Counted from the first letter of the stretch, positions 24,712 to 38,317 are shown. The stretch: 64,000 nucleotides of DNA from Colias croceus (GCF_905220415.1 NC_059548.1:5024501-5088500), one strand, 5' to 3'. The notes: generated from the sequence alone by a model not told the origin. Translations and numbers: made by a program.

Positions 24712-24895
24712 CGTAGCAGCCGCAGCTTCGCCTGCAACAACAATAAAATCGAATTCAAAAAATTATATACTTACTTAAACCTTTCTTTATAACCACGCTT
24801 TCCATCAGTGAAAACAAAATGAAAATCGGTGCAGTACTTTTTGAGTGTATCTACCGATCGCGACCAGACAGTTTTATAATATTATATTGAAACAT
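24712..24895 (+). repeat. Degenerate interspersed repeat tail
   Basis: 'cgtagcagccgcagcttcgc' then 'aatgaaaatcggtgcagtac' and 'accgatcgcgaccagacagt'. Same design as the other tails, strongly diverged. Confidence 0.55.
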
Positions 24896-24899
24896 TAAT

Positions 24900-26930
24900 A
24901 TTTAATGTTAATAATGAAGGTATTAATAATGTTGTAAAAAACGAAGATAATAAAATTATTCAATTAATTTTTCTTGTATTTTGATAACCGTTGTTTTGTT
25001 AAATCGATACTTAAAATTAATTATAGAACGATTATTCAAATTTTATTCCGGCTCATTAATTCCACAGAAACTATTTTAATCGAAGTCATTCCAGCGATAA
25101 ATCAAATATTGGCGCGTTAATAACAAACGAATGATATGTCCATTTATTTTAATTAATAAAAGGCAAATATATCGATATAATGAAGTGAACATTTCATCGC
25201 ACACAATAATTGGACTATTTTTATTCGTAAACTATAAAATTTATTAAAGAATTCTGCCAAGCACTCAGATAAGTTTTTGACTGTGTAAATTATTTATCTA
25301 GGTGTAATGAATTTAGTTAGTGTTCAGTAGATTATAAAAATTAATTCTTCTTGTTAATCCTCTGTATACAATTCTAGAAAATTGACAAAAAAGAATTAAC
25401 GGCCACATGGATATAATAATATTAGCTAAGTATTCTAATTCAGATTTTAAACTAGTTTTTGTAATCTTGTAGGTTTCTCTTCTGCACCGAAAAATGATTC
25501 CGCCTACAAATTTTTAACCTTGCAACGAAAACATTGTCGATTGAAATCAACCTCGCAACAATGTGCCCATTCTATGGAATTCACGTTCATTAAACACACC
25601 TCATAATGTATACATCAGTATAATGAAACGAAATATAATTTAATCAAATTGCTAAATGTAATTATCAATTTTCATGATGATGGATTTTCAGCTCAACGAG
25701 CTGCGTGTATTCACGCTTAAATTAAATCGAGGTATACATATTTTGTATAGCATTTTTAATATGCAAAAACAATCGGAATAATATAAATAATATAGTATCA
25801 TTGTTGCATAATGTATTTATTAAATTACTTGTTTTTGGTAATAATATATTTCGCTGTTTTGTGCATGGTTAGGCTGTATTAATTGCTATGCTGGGGATTT
25901 TGCGAAACTCTATATATTTCGATGTCAAAACGTTGACAGCTCTTTGAGAAAATGCTTAGGTATACTTCAATTAAATATATAGAAATACTGCATTGTTACC
26001 AGGGCTTTGGATCAATGTTATTTAATTACCTGATTGCTATAAAGAAACCGTAAACTAACCTCAATTTTGGAAAGAAAGTATAAAAAGTTAATTTCAATAT
26101 TTTTCTCAAAATAATAGGTTGGTTTAATGGGAAAAAAGTGTAAATAATTAAGTCGTAAAAACTAACCCTTGTTATGACGATAAAAATGCTAAAATAAAAC
26201 CAATTCATGATATTATGATTTATTTACAAGCCACATTTCATCGCGCAATCAGGATCATATTTCAGGACAAACACGTTATAAATTTTACCGATGCTTTGGG
26301 AAAATTAAAGATTTCGGAAAGAAATGGTTCTGTACAAATTATTCGAAGAATTTATTTATGAAGGATGTACCTAATGTAAATAAGTCAGGTACCTATATTG
26401 TGGAAACACTATAAAGTATAACTAGAAATATCTGTGTTGAAATTAAAATAAAATTTTAATAGAATTAGCTTCATCCGATAATCAAATTTGGATCTTCTCA
26501 CTCAACCGACTGACCTCTACGTGTGTGCATGATTGTTCCACTGAACGTATTATATAAATAGATAATTTTTTAACGTTCATGAAAAGAGGAACCCTAAACT
26601 TATAACAATAATAAACACGTAAAGAAACTATTTAGATTATGATCTCATAAATAATTAATTTTACTTAACGTGATAATTTACAGTAGTCATGTTCCAAAGA
26701 AATATTAAATTATCTTTCATTTCGTTCCATTAACAATGGAAAATATATATTTGCCCTTAAAATTGTTTGAAATAAATATCCACGTAAAAAGTATTTAAAA
26801 AAAACTTTCTACAATAATTATGTTCTCTTATCTTTCTGATTTTGTTAAGTCACCAAAATCACAAATATATCGATGTAAACATCATTTCCGAAATAATAAT
26901 CATAATAAGTTTACTGACATAATTACTGAT
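24900..26930. other. Intronic sequence, possible conserved non-coding segments
   Basis: No gene. 25470-25740 is non-repetitive with several TAATTA/ATTAAA homeodomain-like words and balanced composition; a regulatory role is a guess that needs species comparison. Confidence 0.3.
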
Positions 26931-26933
26931 TAA

Positions 26934-27108
26934 CTAGCGGTCCGCCCCGGCTTCGCCCGTGGTACATGTTTACGTTTTCTCTACATAAGATCCATCCACG
27001 TACTTCAAGGAATATAATAAAAAAAGAATTATCGAAATCGGTTCAGCCGTTCTCGAGTTATGCGCTTACCAACACATTTTGCGATTCATTTTTATATATA
27101 AGAAAGAT
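26934..27108 (+). mobile_element. LINE-like repeat tail, plus orientation
   Basis: Starts 'actagcggtccgccccggct', then 'tcgcccgtggtacatg', 'atcgaaatcggttcagccgt' and 'ctcgagttatgcgcttacca', ending 'tttatatataagaaag'. Intact-looking short tail; no ORF. Confidence 0.75.
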
Positions 27109-27109
27109 T

Positions 27110-30100
27110 GTAATTTAACCTTGTTTATTAATAAATATTACATCGCGGTCCTTTCATAAAATTGTCTATACCAAATATAATAAAATATAATTCGTTATTC
27201 TCTACAAATAACAATATCATCAAAATACAATGACACAAAAAATAACGTTATTACGAAAAAAGTTCAATAGATAACCTCTACAATGCACCACCTACGTCTT
27301 TACGTATAGAATATAGATATTAGCTTTCTATAGTTATGCTATATATTTATATTATCTGTGGTAAAGCATTGAATATTTTGCTACGATATATGAGACTCAA
27401 TTTGATTATTATAACAGTTATTCCAAGATTAAGATGGCTTCGTGTGGGCGGAGGGATTTCAATTTACACAATGTAGACAACAATATACTGGGTATAATAG
27501 TCTGAAACTAGTGTATAGGTTCAATGGGTAGATGATTTGGGATGTAAACTCGATTTGGCAATTGCTTTGATTGAAAATTATAATGATTTTCTGTATATAC
27601 TATCTATACAATGATTAATGATATAGTTTCGTTGTAAATTGTATTTTCTACCAATAATTTTGGTAATTTATGAAAAAAGAATTCTCGTGGAAGGAAACTA
27701 GAAACATGTTATTAGATTCGAGTAAATAAGTTCATTTGATCAGAGATCAATGAAATAAAAGCTCTTCCAAGAATGTAAGTAACTATAATTACGTCATCAA
27801 CTTACAGATAACGTATACCTTAGTAGAACTTACTACAAACGATTTTAAAAGACAGACCTGTTATTTATGGAAAACACGAGAGAAACTTTGAGGAGTTTAT
27901 AACAGTTGAAATACAAGTGATTTTACCTAAACTAAACTACAAAAGTATATTCAGTACACGCCACGGCATCACTATGAAATTCTACGGGTACTCCACTGTA
28001 TATATTTTTCAAGTACTCTAAAGCCCCGAAATGACTTGAGAATTTAGTTCCACTAAACTTTGTAGGTTATGAAATGTATTGTTTAAGGACGTGAATCTGC
28101 ACAAGAAAGGTACATTGTAACAACAACATTCAACGTACAAAATATGATGGAAGTAAATATACCCGTATGTAAGAGGATTGAAATAAAACAATTGTACGCT
28201 TTATTACAAAATACTGAGATATTTTAAATTTAGATACTGTTTAAAAGATAAGTAAGTAGGTAGTGAAAGAGCTTAGAAATATTTTTTAAGATAAATAAGT
28301 GTTTAATGTAATTACTTAGGTATATTCCGCGATTAAATTACTTCGCAAAGAGCGTAATCACGAGTAGATTGAAGGAAACAACACGAATAAACATAAAATG
28401 TGATAACTTTTCGCAGAAAAGTTATATCTTTTAGGATATATCTCAAGGCGTACCTATCAGTGAATATTTTTATGAACTTTCTAAAGGTTGACCTGTCATA
28501 TACTCTACGCACTTCGCATTTGATGCTAAATGAAGATAATTAATTTTATAGAAACATCTATAAAAAAGAAGTCATCTATTTTCGACTAAATATACCTACA
28601 GCATAATATTATAATATCTTAAGCCAAATTCATTACAATTCATTACTTCTAGTTAAGTGACTATAAACCGAATGTTCAACAAAATATAATATATTATGAG
28701 GACAAGGGAAATTTTCCATCATGTTTACTGAGCGGTTCATTATTTGGATTAGCTGAGGGTTAAGCGAGGGTCTTAGTACTCTAATACACAAGATCGTTTG
28801 GAGGGGTCCTTTAGAAAATAGTGTTTATGAAAAATGTGAGCAGGGCATGGGTATAATGTCAATATTCCGGGTAAAACACGCATATAACCTTGTTCCGAAT
28901 GCAGACTTGTTATCCCGATTAAGAAAATCGTACGCTATTTCTCTAGTGCCTAGTTCTTAACCTAGAGTCTAGACTGTAGCTATTAAAAGCTCGTACTGAA
29001 TAACACAGGTAAGGCCTAGTCACGTCACGTCAATATTTTCTTAAAATACTTTCCCGGGCTGAGAAGTCTTACGATGAAATAAGAATGAAATGTTGGTAGT
29101 CATCTTCTAATTAGTTGTAGATAATTAATTATAATTTTTTCATGCCCATATAATCTAGGCCTTTTTCATTTTGGCAGAAAAAATATAGTAGTTTAATGTC
29201 AACTAGAAATAAGGACGTTTCTTTAGTTTAATAATGATAAAAAGCTCATAGCTTCTGTTATTACGCTTCCTAGAAATCTAATTTATCTGTTTATAAAAAC
29301 AGCTTTATTCGGGATTAAGACATTTTTTTTTTGTTTTTATTAGTTTATGCGACATACATTTATAATGATTGGATTAAATCTTACTTGGGGATATCAAATA
29401 ATATCACGTTCCAATATTAGGTACCATGGTTACAATAGGTTTTGTTTAGCTAAGAATCCTGTAAAGAAAACTGGCCTTATATTATCTATGAGAGAAAATA
29501 AGAGAAGAATAAGAATAAAGACTCATTTTAAAGTTTCATTGACAAACAATTTACTTAAAAGCAAGCAATACTAAATACAGGTTAAAGATATTACTCTAAT
29601 CTCTTCTTTACACTCGGTTGAATTGTAAATTGGCTTTAACTTTGTAGTATTTAGCATTAAGACATTACTGTTTTCAGGAGTTGAACATTTAAATCCGTGA
29701 TAAATTATTGTAAAGTATTATTTGATTGCATTTGGAATTACAAAACTTTAAGAACAATTCAGTGTATTCCCAAAGTGTATGTATGTGGTTAGATGCATAA
29801 TTTTAAAACTAACAGATAAGAGGATTCTTATGTAACCAGTATTAGAATTGCTATTAGCCTGCTTTAAAAATTAAACTAAAAGTTCTTTAAATGTAACAAA
29901 TTTAATTCTTAATATAACTTTAATTTAAATTTTATTATGTAAACAATTCTCACGTAAAACAAAAAACTATTTAACGCATATTCACGGAAGGGAAGTAAAA
30001 ACTACGTTATTAAGAGAAGTTTATTTAAAAAGTTGTACAGATTATATGAGTTTTAATTCGCCTATATTTATAATCGCTTAACATTTTATATAAAACAGGC

Positions 30101-30670
30101 CATTCTCTATGCTTCTAACAAAAACAATACACAGAAAAAATACGTTTTCATTTCCATCTGTCATTTTATATTCGTGAAAGTCATCTATTCTTTCCATTTA
30201 TAAAAATGCTTTTACTTAAAACACCATAGACTTAAAGCTAAAGCCTGACAACGCCTTGCGCTATTCAATTACAGAACCGATTGTGCGCTGATGTACACCG
30301 TTCATTGTCTCTTTTATAGGGAACGAGTTTGAACACGTATACAGGTTCATCAATGGACGGTGTGCTGGCGCAAAACACGTCCTACTATTGTTTGTTGAAC
30401 GTCAACATTTTCCTGTAGAAAATGAATGCAGAACTGGGACGGTCATTGTAGTTCGCGTGAAGTGGTAGTGAGAATTATGTTATAACTGGGTGATTGCACT
30501 GGACGCTGGACTTTAACCTTTATAGTGGTTTTTAAATGTTTATCATACGAGAGACAACATATTGTATTTTAAACTGAAATAAAGACATAATATTTCGGGA
30601 TGAGACTGCATGAGTTTTAGTTAGATTTTCAAGTATAGATTGTGAAGTTCACTGTTCAGCTGCTTATTAA
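27110..30670. other. Intronic AT-rich sequence
   Basis: No gene or bounded repeat recognised. Open frame 29347-29574 (plus, 75 codons) is Lys/Arg/Asn-rich with no domain. Confidence 0.4.
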
Positions 30671-30671
30671 A

Positions 30672-30815
30672 TACTAGCTTAATAAAAACTATCCTATGTC
30701 CTTTCTCGAGTCTCAAAGTATCTCTGTACTAAATTTCATCTACATCGGTTCATTGGTTGCGGCATTAAGAGACAGACAGACAGTCAGAGTTACTTTCGCA
30801 TTTATCATATTAAGT
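30672..30815 (+). repeat. 5'-truncated LINE-like repeat tail
   Basis: 'tactagcttaataaaaacta' joins directly to 'tcctatgtcctttctcgagt', 'ctaaatttcatctacatcgg' and 'agacagacagacagtcagag'. The GC-rich start seen in other copies is deleted. Confidence 0.72.
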
Positions 30816-32087
30816 TAGAATTTATAGCTTTCTGGTGTTAGTAAGCTTTTGTTAAGCTTGAATATACCTCCGGTCGTACCGGATTTTCATACCATCGGAC
30901 TACAAAACTGTTGGAACAAACATTGTGTTTGTACGAATGTTTCTGCACTATTTCTTTTGAAATTTACTAGTTTCAATACAGTGTATTGTGACCAAAATTC
31001 GGTCAGTGTTTTATATCAATTTTAATTTGTACTGTATTAGTATGTATATTGATCCCTTTTCTTGGATAGAGCTACAAATAAGAATTAAAACTAAAGGACT
31101 TTTTATTATTAATTAATACTCGGCTTATATAATCTGCCAGCGGGAATGCTATGACATAGCAGCAAATATAAGAGCACAATCCGTTTTTAATTAAAAATAA
31201 GAATTTTACTCGGGAATTTTTAAATTATACCATTCTCTTATAAACCTTGTAAATAATAATTGTGCTTGTTGTTTATTCTTGTAAAAAAATGTCAAATGCT
31301 TTGGCAGAAAAGAAACGTTTAAATTCATGACAAAAAAGTATACTTAGTAGGAATATTTTTTCCACATTAAAATTGTTCTAGTCTTGCGTGAAATGTTATT
31401 GTCGAATTTTTCATTGTTAATGTTAATGTACAATAAAGACTAAAAAATCATTCTAGAGTCAGTAACCAGTAAATCTACAGTCTACAGTACTACTAATTTT
31501 TCACATTCTCTATACGAGCTATTTGTTTAGAGCTGATTTTTTAATCGTTGGTTAAAACCAGTTAAAACTTATTCGTTGACGGTTGAATAACGTATTAAAC
31601 TACCATTTATAAAATGTATTCTAATTGCCGATATTTGACAGTTTACAGGTGACATTTTAATATTATCGTGTGACTTTATTGGACGGGTAAATTTTATCCA
31701 AGGATTGAAAAATCGGCCCTAAAATAATAAAATACATAAAAGCTATTAAAACCTGTATACAAAGACCATACACTACTCTAGCGAGCGATAAGTCAAATTA
31801 TTATTCATAGAATTAGATCAAAGGACCTTTGATAATCCAGACGTAAATATCTTGTTCAATGAGATTCTGTATCGTGGCAACAAATCTGAATTTCAGCCGG
31901 AATTGCATAACAAATGGAATTGGAAATGGTGATTGAACCCGCAACGGATATTATTCAGCCATTTTGAATGTCTACAGAACGCGCTGAGGACGCGAGAAAA
32001 AATGTTATTTTAAACCCTCGTATGGATTTTAGAGATATAAATTCGAGAATGTTTGGTAACGATTAATGGCACCAAAATAATGTTTTT

Positions 32088-32179
32088 GAAGTGAAACTTG
32101 TCATGGCAATACCGTCAGATCATGAAGTAAGGCAACGGTTTTGGCAACTTTGAAACTTATGCCAAAGAAGTTTTACTTC
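32088..32179. mobile_element. MITE, 'GAAGTGAAACTTCTT' family, copy C
   Basis: 92 bp bounded by GAAGTGAAACTTG and AAAGAAGTTTTACTTC. The interior 'catggcaataccgtcag' and 'atcatgaagtaaggcaa' is the reverse complement of that in copy A (14359-14493). GT-rich 'gacgcgtgtgctcgcaacac' follows it. Confidence 0.72.
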
Positions 32180-32774
32180 TGACGCGTGTGCTCGCAACAC
32201 ACGCTCGTTTTGTTTTTGTTTTTTTCGTTCTGTTATTTTTTTCATAAATACACTCATGTTATAATGTAAAATGGCTCATCTAGTTTGTTAAGTCTTACTC
32301 AAATCTCTAAAGTATAAATCAGGTCGGTGGCAATATTATGACCGCGGTCGTAAATATGAAAGGGTATCAAAGAAAGGCCCATATTTCACACTCAAATTAC
32401 GACTTACGATAAATAGTAGCAATTATGGGTCAGTTATTTCTGGCTACAGCTTAATCAAAGTTGCCTTTAAATTTACATAATAACCGGCTTTTAAACGCTT
32501 TACCCTTGTGATAGTATGGCTGCTGATAGATATAATATAGTTAGGAGTGGGTAGTTTTTTTGGTTAATTTCGTAGATGGGTTAGAATTAATCACAATTCT
32601 TAGAGCACTTGTTTTGTATACGAGTTAAATTGGATGTTTCTAGCTTTGCTCGCTGAATTTGGCTCACTAAAACTTACAAATTGCCTCTATTATAAACTAA
32701 GTTTGTTTAACACAATACTCATGATCAAAATTATATACATAATAGGTTATCTATACTTACCTACTTTATAGTAT

Positions 32775-32935
32775 AATGCAGTTTATTTGTTGTTTGTTTG
32801 AGCGCGCGAATCGCATGAAGTATTGGAGAAAAAATTTTCAGATTTAGATAGCCCAATATCGAGGTAGGCTAATAAACCTAACATACCGCTAAGACCAATG
32901 CAAGTAAAAATACGCGAGGCACGGCTAATATGCAA
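32775..32935 (-). repeat. Interspersed repeat tail, minus orientation
   Basis: Reverse of the 20878-21060 type: 'ttgtttgtttgagcgcgcga', 'tcgaggtaggctaataaacc', 'accgctaagaccaatgcaag' and 'cgaggcacggctaat'. Confidence 0.68.
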
Positions 32936-33169
32936 TTATACCTATGATTCATGATAGAGAGAGAACTGTGCGTAAATAAAAAGAGAAAATAGAAACAAAC
33001 GCAAGCTACGCAAAGCCGGCGGGAATTAAAGTTACCTTCATGAAAAACATGTTAGGATTGTAAAGCTCAGTTCTTCGAATATTTCAGTATATATTTAAAA
33101 AATAATAATAATTAATTGCATATGGCACTCTATTTCAAGTAAGTACGATATAATAATAGACGAATTGTT

Positions 33170-33350
33170 GCCCCCGTGGTAAAAGGTGATTTCCACGGGA
33201 ATGAGATGTTTTATCACGGTAAGAAGTAGCCTATATCAAACCTCCTACTTATCTAAACCACTAAAATACCATACCTATCTATAGCTTCTTTGCGTCGTCA
33301 GTCGTGAAATTCAAACAAACAAACACACTGACTCACAATATAATATCGTG
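33170..33350 (+). repeat. Degenerate interspersed repeat
   Basis: 'cccccgtggtaaaaggtgat', 'cacggtaagaagtagcctat', then 'gtgaaattcaaacaaacaaa' and 'cacactgactcacaatataa'. Related to 17357-17690. Confidence 0.55.
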
Positions 33351-33440
33351 TGATTTCACTCAAATGATGAAGGTATTTGGATAAAAATCTAAAATGAAGA
33401 CACATTATGGTAACAGTAAAATTCCACATTTCATGTTAAT

Positions 33441-33450
33441 AATATTGAAG
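33441..33450. repeat. Target-site duplication, left copy
   Basis: AATATTGAAG, repeated exactly at 33761-33770 on the other side of the SINE; the next base (t) also matches, so it may be 11 bp. Confidence 0.9.
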
Positions 33451-33760
33451 TAGTGGTGGCTCAGTGGTGAGACCTCGGACTTCGAATCGATAAGTCCGGG
33501 GTTCGAGACCAGGCGAGCGTACAAGAAATAAATTGATTTTTCAATTAATCTGCGCATGTTGTAACATCACCACTGCTCGAACGGTGAAGGAAAACATCGT
33601 GAGGAAACCGACATGTCGAAGAATTAAAAAGTTCGACGACATGTGTCATCCGCCAACACGCACTTGGCCAGCGTGGTGGATTATGGCCTGTACCCTCATA
33701 GGAGGCCCGAGTCCCAGCAGTGGGAACGTATATGGGCTGATGATGATGATGATGATGATG
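33451..33760 (+). mobile_element. tRNA-derived SINE with (GAT)n tail
   Basis: 310-bp complete SINE. The head is tRNA-like with an RNA polymerase III A box (TGGCTCAGTGG, 33457-33467) and a perfect B box (GGTTCGAGACC, 33500-33510), the usual spacing for a tRNA-derived promoter. The body carries 'gaaggaaaacatcgtgagga' and 'cccgagtcccagcagtggga', phrases common in lepidopteran SINE/LINE 3' regions, and it ends in a GAT repeat. An identical 10-bp duplication (AATATTGAAG) flanks both ends, so both the boundaries and the retrotransposition mechanism are visible. It lies in sense orientation relative to the plus strand, antisense to the channel gene. The open frame 33533-33778 is not a gene. Confidence 0.92.
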
Positions 33761-33770
33761 AATATTGAAG
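33761..33770. repeat. Target-site duplication, right copy
   Basis: AATATTGAAG, identical to 33441-33450. Confidence 0.9.
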
Positions 33771-34577
33771 TTAACTGAAATAACATTTGAGGAACAGAAG
33801 CCCGTAAAAACACGGTTTGCTATTTTAAAAACTTCCCATTTTTATTGAATATAATTACATTATAAATTCCATACATTAATACGCCATCAGCAATTTATTC
33901 ACAGTACACGAATAATATTTTATAGGTACCAAGTCTGAAATTAACATCACACAAATTAAATTCAAATTAGATGTTAAGCAAAACATTTTTATCGCAATCC
34001 AGTTGAAACAAATCCTTTTAACCATCGTTGGGAGCAAATTAATTAGTCTAAATAAAAATTAATCCGCTCGAGGAAGTTAATTAAAAGATACGTTTCTCGG
34101 ATTCATCTACCTAAGTTAATCTCGATCACACTTTATTTTAAAGAATGACCATTACCACGTTTATAAATTACGCAGTTATTCGCAGAATATATGTTTTGGA
34201 ACACCTAATTTATCTGTAAGGGAAATTTAATCGAGCAGCATCAAAATACCATTGAAAAGTATGGCCCTTTTTAAATGAGTCCCATATAATGCGGGTCAAA
34301 CGGTTGAGTCATAAATCAGTAATCCAAAAGGTAATTTCCGTGTTCTACAATTTTTACTCACAAAATACGGCATAAAATTTTTTGTTTGCAAGTAAATTAC
34401 CTTATTAACTATTCAGAGTTAAACTACGCGGCTTTGTGTGGAATTTAAGAATCGTTTTCATTTAACGGAACACGGTTTTCAAGCTAAAATAGCTCAGTTA
34501 CGAAGTGAATAAACTGTTGCCGGAATTTAACTACGTTAATTGCTTAGTATTTGTTATTAAAATTAGCTGCTATACAA

Positions 34578-34640
34578 TGATGTTATATAATATATATATA
34601 ATGTATATTATATAATATATAATATATATTGTATATTATA
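34578..34640. repeat. AT-rich palindromic tract
   Basis: Alternating TA runs ('ataatatatatataatg', 'tatattatataatatata') able to fold back on themselves. Simple sequence; possible cruciform or breakage site. Confidence 0.75.
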
Positions 34641-34961
34641 CAAACAAGAGACTGCTATAGCTATTTTTGTTTTAGATAGGAGATAGCGACTGTGACAGTT
34701 TTGTTTTATAGGTGATATAATATCTATACCTAAATGTTTAGTGCAGTTGTACTTAATAGAAATAAATAAACTGAACAAAATTATATACATTCATAGCTCG
34801 TTACATTTTGTGTACTATAACCGAATAAACCTTTTATAATGAATCGTATCGTACATTTAGCAAATATAGGATACAGAAAACATTATTATAATCACATAAA
34901 TTGTTTACATCTACTTATAATCTTTTATGTTTATTGTTTTTTATAAATTATAATACAAAAC

Positions 34962-35036
34962 GTAATAAAATAAAAGTAAAACGTAAACGTAAAATAAAAG
35001 TAAAAAGTAAAACGTAAACATAAAACGAAAAACGTT
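34962..35036. repeat. Low-complexity 'AAAGTAAAACGTAAAC' repeats
   Basis: Irregular tandem of 'aaaagtaaaacgtaaac'-like units, about four copies. The Phe/Tyr-rich minus open frame at 35125-34931 is translated from it and is not a gene. Confidence 0.7.
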
Positions 35037-36922
35037 TTCAAACTAATTTCAATTGATATAAACATAATTAAGTTCAATAAAATAAAATAATCCTTTGATA
35101 TAAATGCACAATTTAAAACAGTCACAACCAGGTTTACCTGTACATTTTACACTGATTAAAACACGGTTACGTTACGTAGTCGACGTCAAAAGGCAAAAAC
35201 AACCCTGATCACCAACATCCCGCAAATTGCCGTGTTGCATTTTTCATGAGCTCCAATATTGGATGGTTTGAATCGTTGATTTAATTATTGAGATAGTCCG
35301 TTATTTGAATAATGGTTAGGCGTTTTAAGTATGAATGAGAAAATATATCGTTGGCATTAGGGAAATATTTCTTCCATTATCGTGAATAATGTTTTACTGA
35401 AGGAAATCGGAGTGCTTTCGAGACATTTTTTGTAATAATTATGTCCCAAGAGGCATCATTGATATTTTCTTACCTTAAATTTGTATTTTGATGGTTGTTG
35501 TTTCAAGCATAAAGAAAATAGATACTTTTGTCAGAATAATCGACATAATTATAATGTTACTAAATAAAAACATTAAGAACAATGAATTGAATCATTACCA
35601 TGTATCCAAAATGTATCACTCAGTTTACCCCAAATAATAATTGTTCTTTGAAATAATTATTAGCGACGTTGTATTTGTTGAAGCTAATACAAAAACATAA
35701 AAGCCACTATCCAGACAAAAGAGTTCAATAACGTATCGGAAATCGAAGACCATTATAATAATAATCATTCGATACTTTTCTACTATGGTACTAATCACTA
35801 AGCATTAATACGCAATATGAATATCTATTAAATATAATCTTTTGTATTATGATTGATCGTAATCACAAATGACTGTTATTTACTCATTGCAATGATATTT
35901 TAGGCCTTGTACTATATAATAATTGTTTTAATGTACAATAAATTACAGGTTGTGTGTAAAATATTGAGTGTTAGAAAGAAAACAAGGTTAATAATTAATG
36001 TTCAATCGATACTTAATGAAATTTTCATGGAAACTATATTTTCACTACAGGACTATTGGTGTTTTGCAAAAAGTATATATATAATAATCGCACCTTAATT
36101 ATTTAATTACCTTTTTTTAAATATTAATCTGTTATACAAATAATTATTATACTGTTTAAATAAATTGCTCTTGTTAAGATTTATTTATATCGACGGATTT
36201 TTTCAGTTTTACGAGGAACGAATGATTAGCATGAATTATTTTCAGTGTGCTGGTTTCAAGAGAAAGCTTTTGTACAAACCAACTCAAAATATAACAGTAA
36301 AACACTATCAAACCTAATATTGCATTCGACCCAGTGCATTCGATCAATACAAGGATTTTCCCAGATACAAGCTTGCATACTGATATTTACATACATAAAA
36401 TATTCATACATATTCCAAAATTCAATATCAACTCACGACAGAGCGCTAGAATAGATTCCCGAATCAGATCCAATATGGATAAGAGCTTGGAGTGCCTTAC
36501 CATTCTGTAGTAAATCTCTTTAACCTGTTGAAAGCGAGTTTAACTCGCACCTAAGTATTCGACGAAATGAGTTATGCATGGGAGGAGTAATGACATAGCC
36601 ATTGTTGAATACGGAGGTGTGGAAACGGTTTTTCCAAACGCTAGCTGAGCTTTTAAATTCGTAATGTATAAGAAATGGTAGAAATTAGATAGATTCTGTT
36701 ATTCCCAAGTTTCGTCACAGAGGTAATTCAAACGACAATTCTTTCAACAGCAAGACAGATATTAAAGTGGAATTCTACAAAAAGTCGAGATTCCGAGATT
36801 TGAGAAGCTCGGAGCAGACATAAAATATAAATTAACAATTTTTAAATTTTAATATTTATATTATGTAACAATATAAAACGAAAAAGTGTCATCAACAGTC
36901 AACCTTCATAATGCGTACATTA

Positions 36923-37114
36923 GTGCTGATTTACACAGGGTCAGTAGACAAGTCAGTCGCGGCGCCGAAATTCGGCGCCGCGACTGACTTTAACTGTTTA
37001 CTTCGACTTCAAGCCTCTGTAGACTTCAAATCTGTTTACACAGGGTTTTTTTTCGGGTCAGCACTGATTTGCCTCGAATTTGTAGTCAGTTACTGACCCT
37101 GTGTAAATCAGCAC
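36923..37114. mobile_element. PIF/Harbinger-like MITE
   Basis: 192 bp with perfect terminal inverted repeats starting GTGCTGATTTACACAGGGTC (left 36923, right end 37114) and the 3-bp target duplication TTA on both sides (36920-36922 and 37115-37117), the signature of PIF/Harbinger elements. Inside is a 41-bp perfect palindrome (20-bp arms around one base) at about 36950-36990 with a GC-rich core CGCGGCGCCGAA. A second internal 'tttacacaggg' near 37034 repeats the TIR core. The open frame 36911-37096 is incidental. No transposase, so non-autonomous. Confidence 0.88.
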
Positions 37115-38317
37115 TTATATGTAGGTACCTAACTTATGAATACTAAAGCAAATGAAGTACCAGAAGACGTAATAATTCATCTAAAATATAAAACAAAATT
37201 TAAAAATGAGAATAAACTCAATACATTATCACAATGATGTTTACATTTAATACCCACTCTGACACGATAGCTGTTTGTATTTTCCCATCCAACGGAAGAG
37301 TGAACTCTTATTCAATATCAGAATAAAAAATATTAAAAGCAAACGTCGTCAAGGATTTAGTAAACAAGCAATAACTATGATGAATTGTAAAATGGAGGAA
37401 CGTTGACGGTTATAAGGGCGTGTTTACAGTGAAACGACGAAAAAAACATTTTTATTAAAACTTTTTATTTATGCAAACAATTTTGCTTTCTTAATAATTT
37501 AGCTTGACGTTAATCTTTTATATCCACTACGGGATACGAGAAGATAAATAAAAGAATACGAATATGAAGGTAAATAATTGTTAATTTGGCATCGTTAATG
37601 AAGTGTAAGGGGACGGTAGTATTTTGTTTATGTTAATAAATTTATCTATTAAAGCAGCTTTTCATTCAAATTATTGTCATAGAACTACTGACATTAAAGC
37701 ATTCAGAGCAGTCAAGTGCTCTCTTAACGTTTAACTATAATTTTTGTTTTTGTAAAGTTTAACAAATTACTTACATTTAAACTAATAATTACCTTTTTTA
37801 GAGTGTGTAAAATTAAAAACTTCATAATAACAATCATGCCTATATCACATGGGTTTTAAGCTTGCTATTCATGAAATAATCATCAAAGTTGGTCTACATT
37901 TTCGAAGATGTCTGCATACAAACTCACAAAAAAATACTCCCATTTATAATTATTATTATTAGACATTTCGTTCCTTATAACTACCGCCTAAAGTTGATTC
38001 CGTGACGTCACCCATTGTATAAACTTGCCCGCTTTTCATGTCAATTGCCAACTCGGATATCTCATTTCATCTTAGCCGTGGTTTGAGCACCTTCGTAAAT
38101 TTGAAAAGTTCGCGACAAGTTGACTAGATATGCAAACTTAGTTTAGTTCCTACCTCAGTTATAAAACTCGGAATGACACTTTGAAAATTTTTCTCGGTGA
38201 AAAATACTATGTTTAGATTGTTTTTTTTCCAAATAAGTAAGAAAATATATTTTAGCATCTGTCTCCATTTTGATTATAGACTCTCTGTCATTACCTATAC
38301 CAAGTAACTTGCCTGGA

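Noticed and set aside
33455..33512. Functional tRNA gene
   Set aside because: A and B boxes are present, but the acceptor arm does not close, and a SINE body, GAT tail and target duplication follow.
34931..35125. Phe/Tyr-rich minus ORF resembling a membrane protein
   Set aside because: Translated from a low-complexity AAAGTAAAACG repeat.
36911..37096. 61-codon plus-strand ORF
   Set aside because: Lies inside the Harbinger-like MITE and is frame noise across its palindrome.
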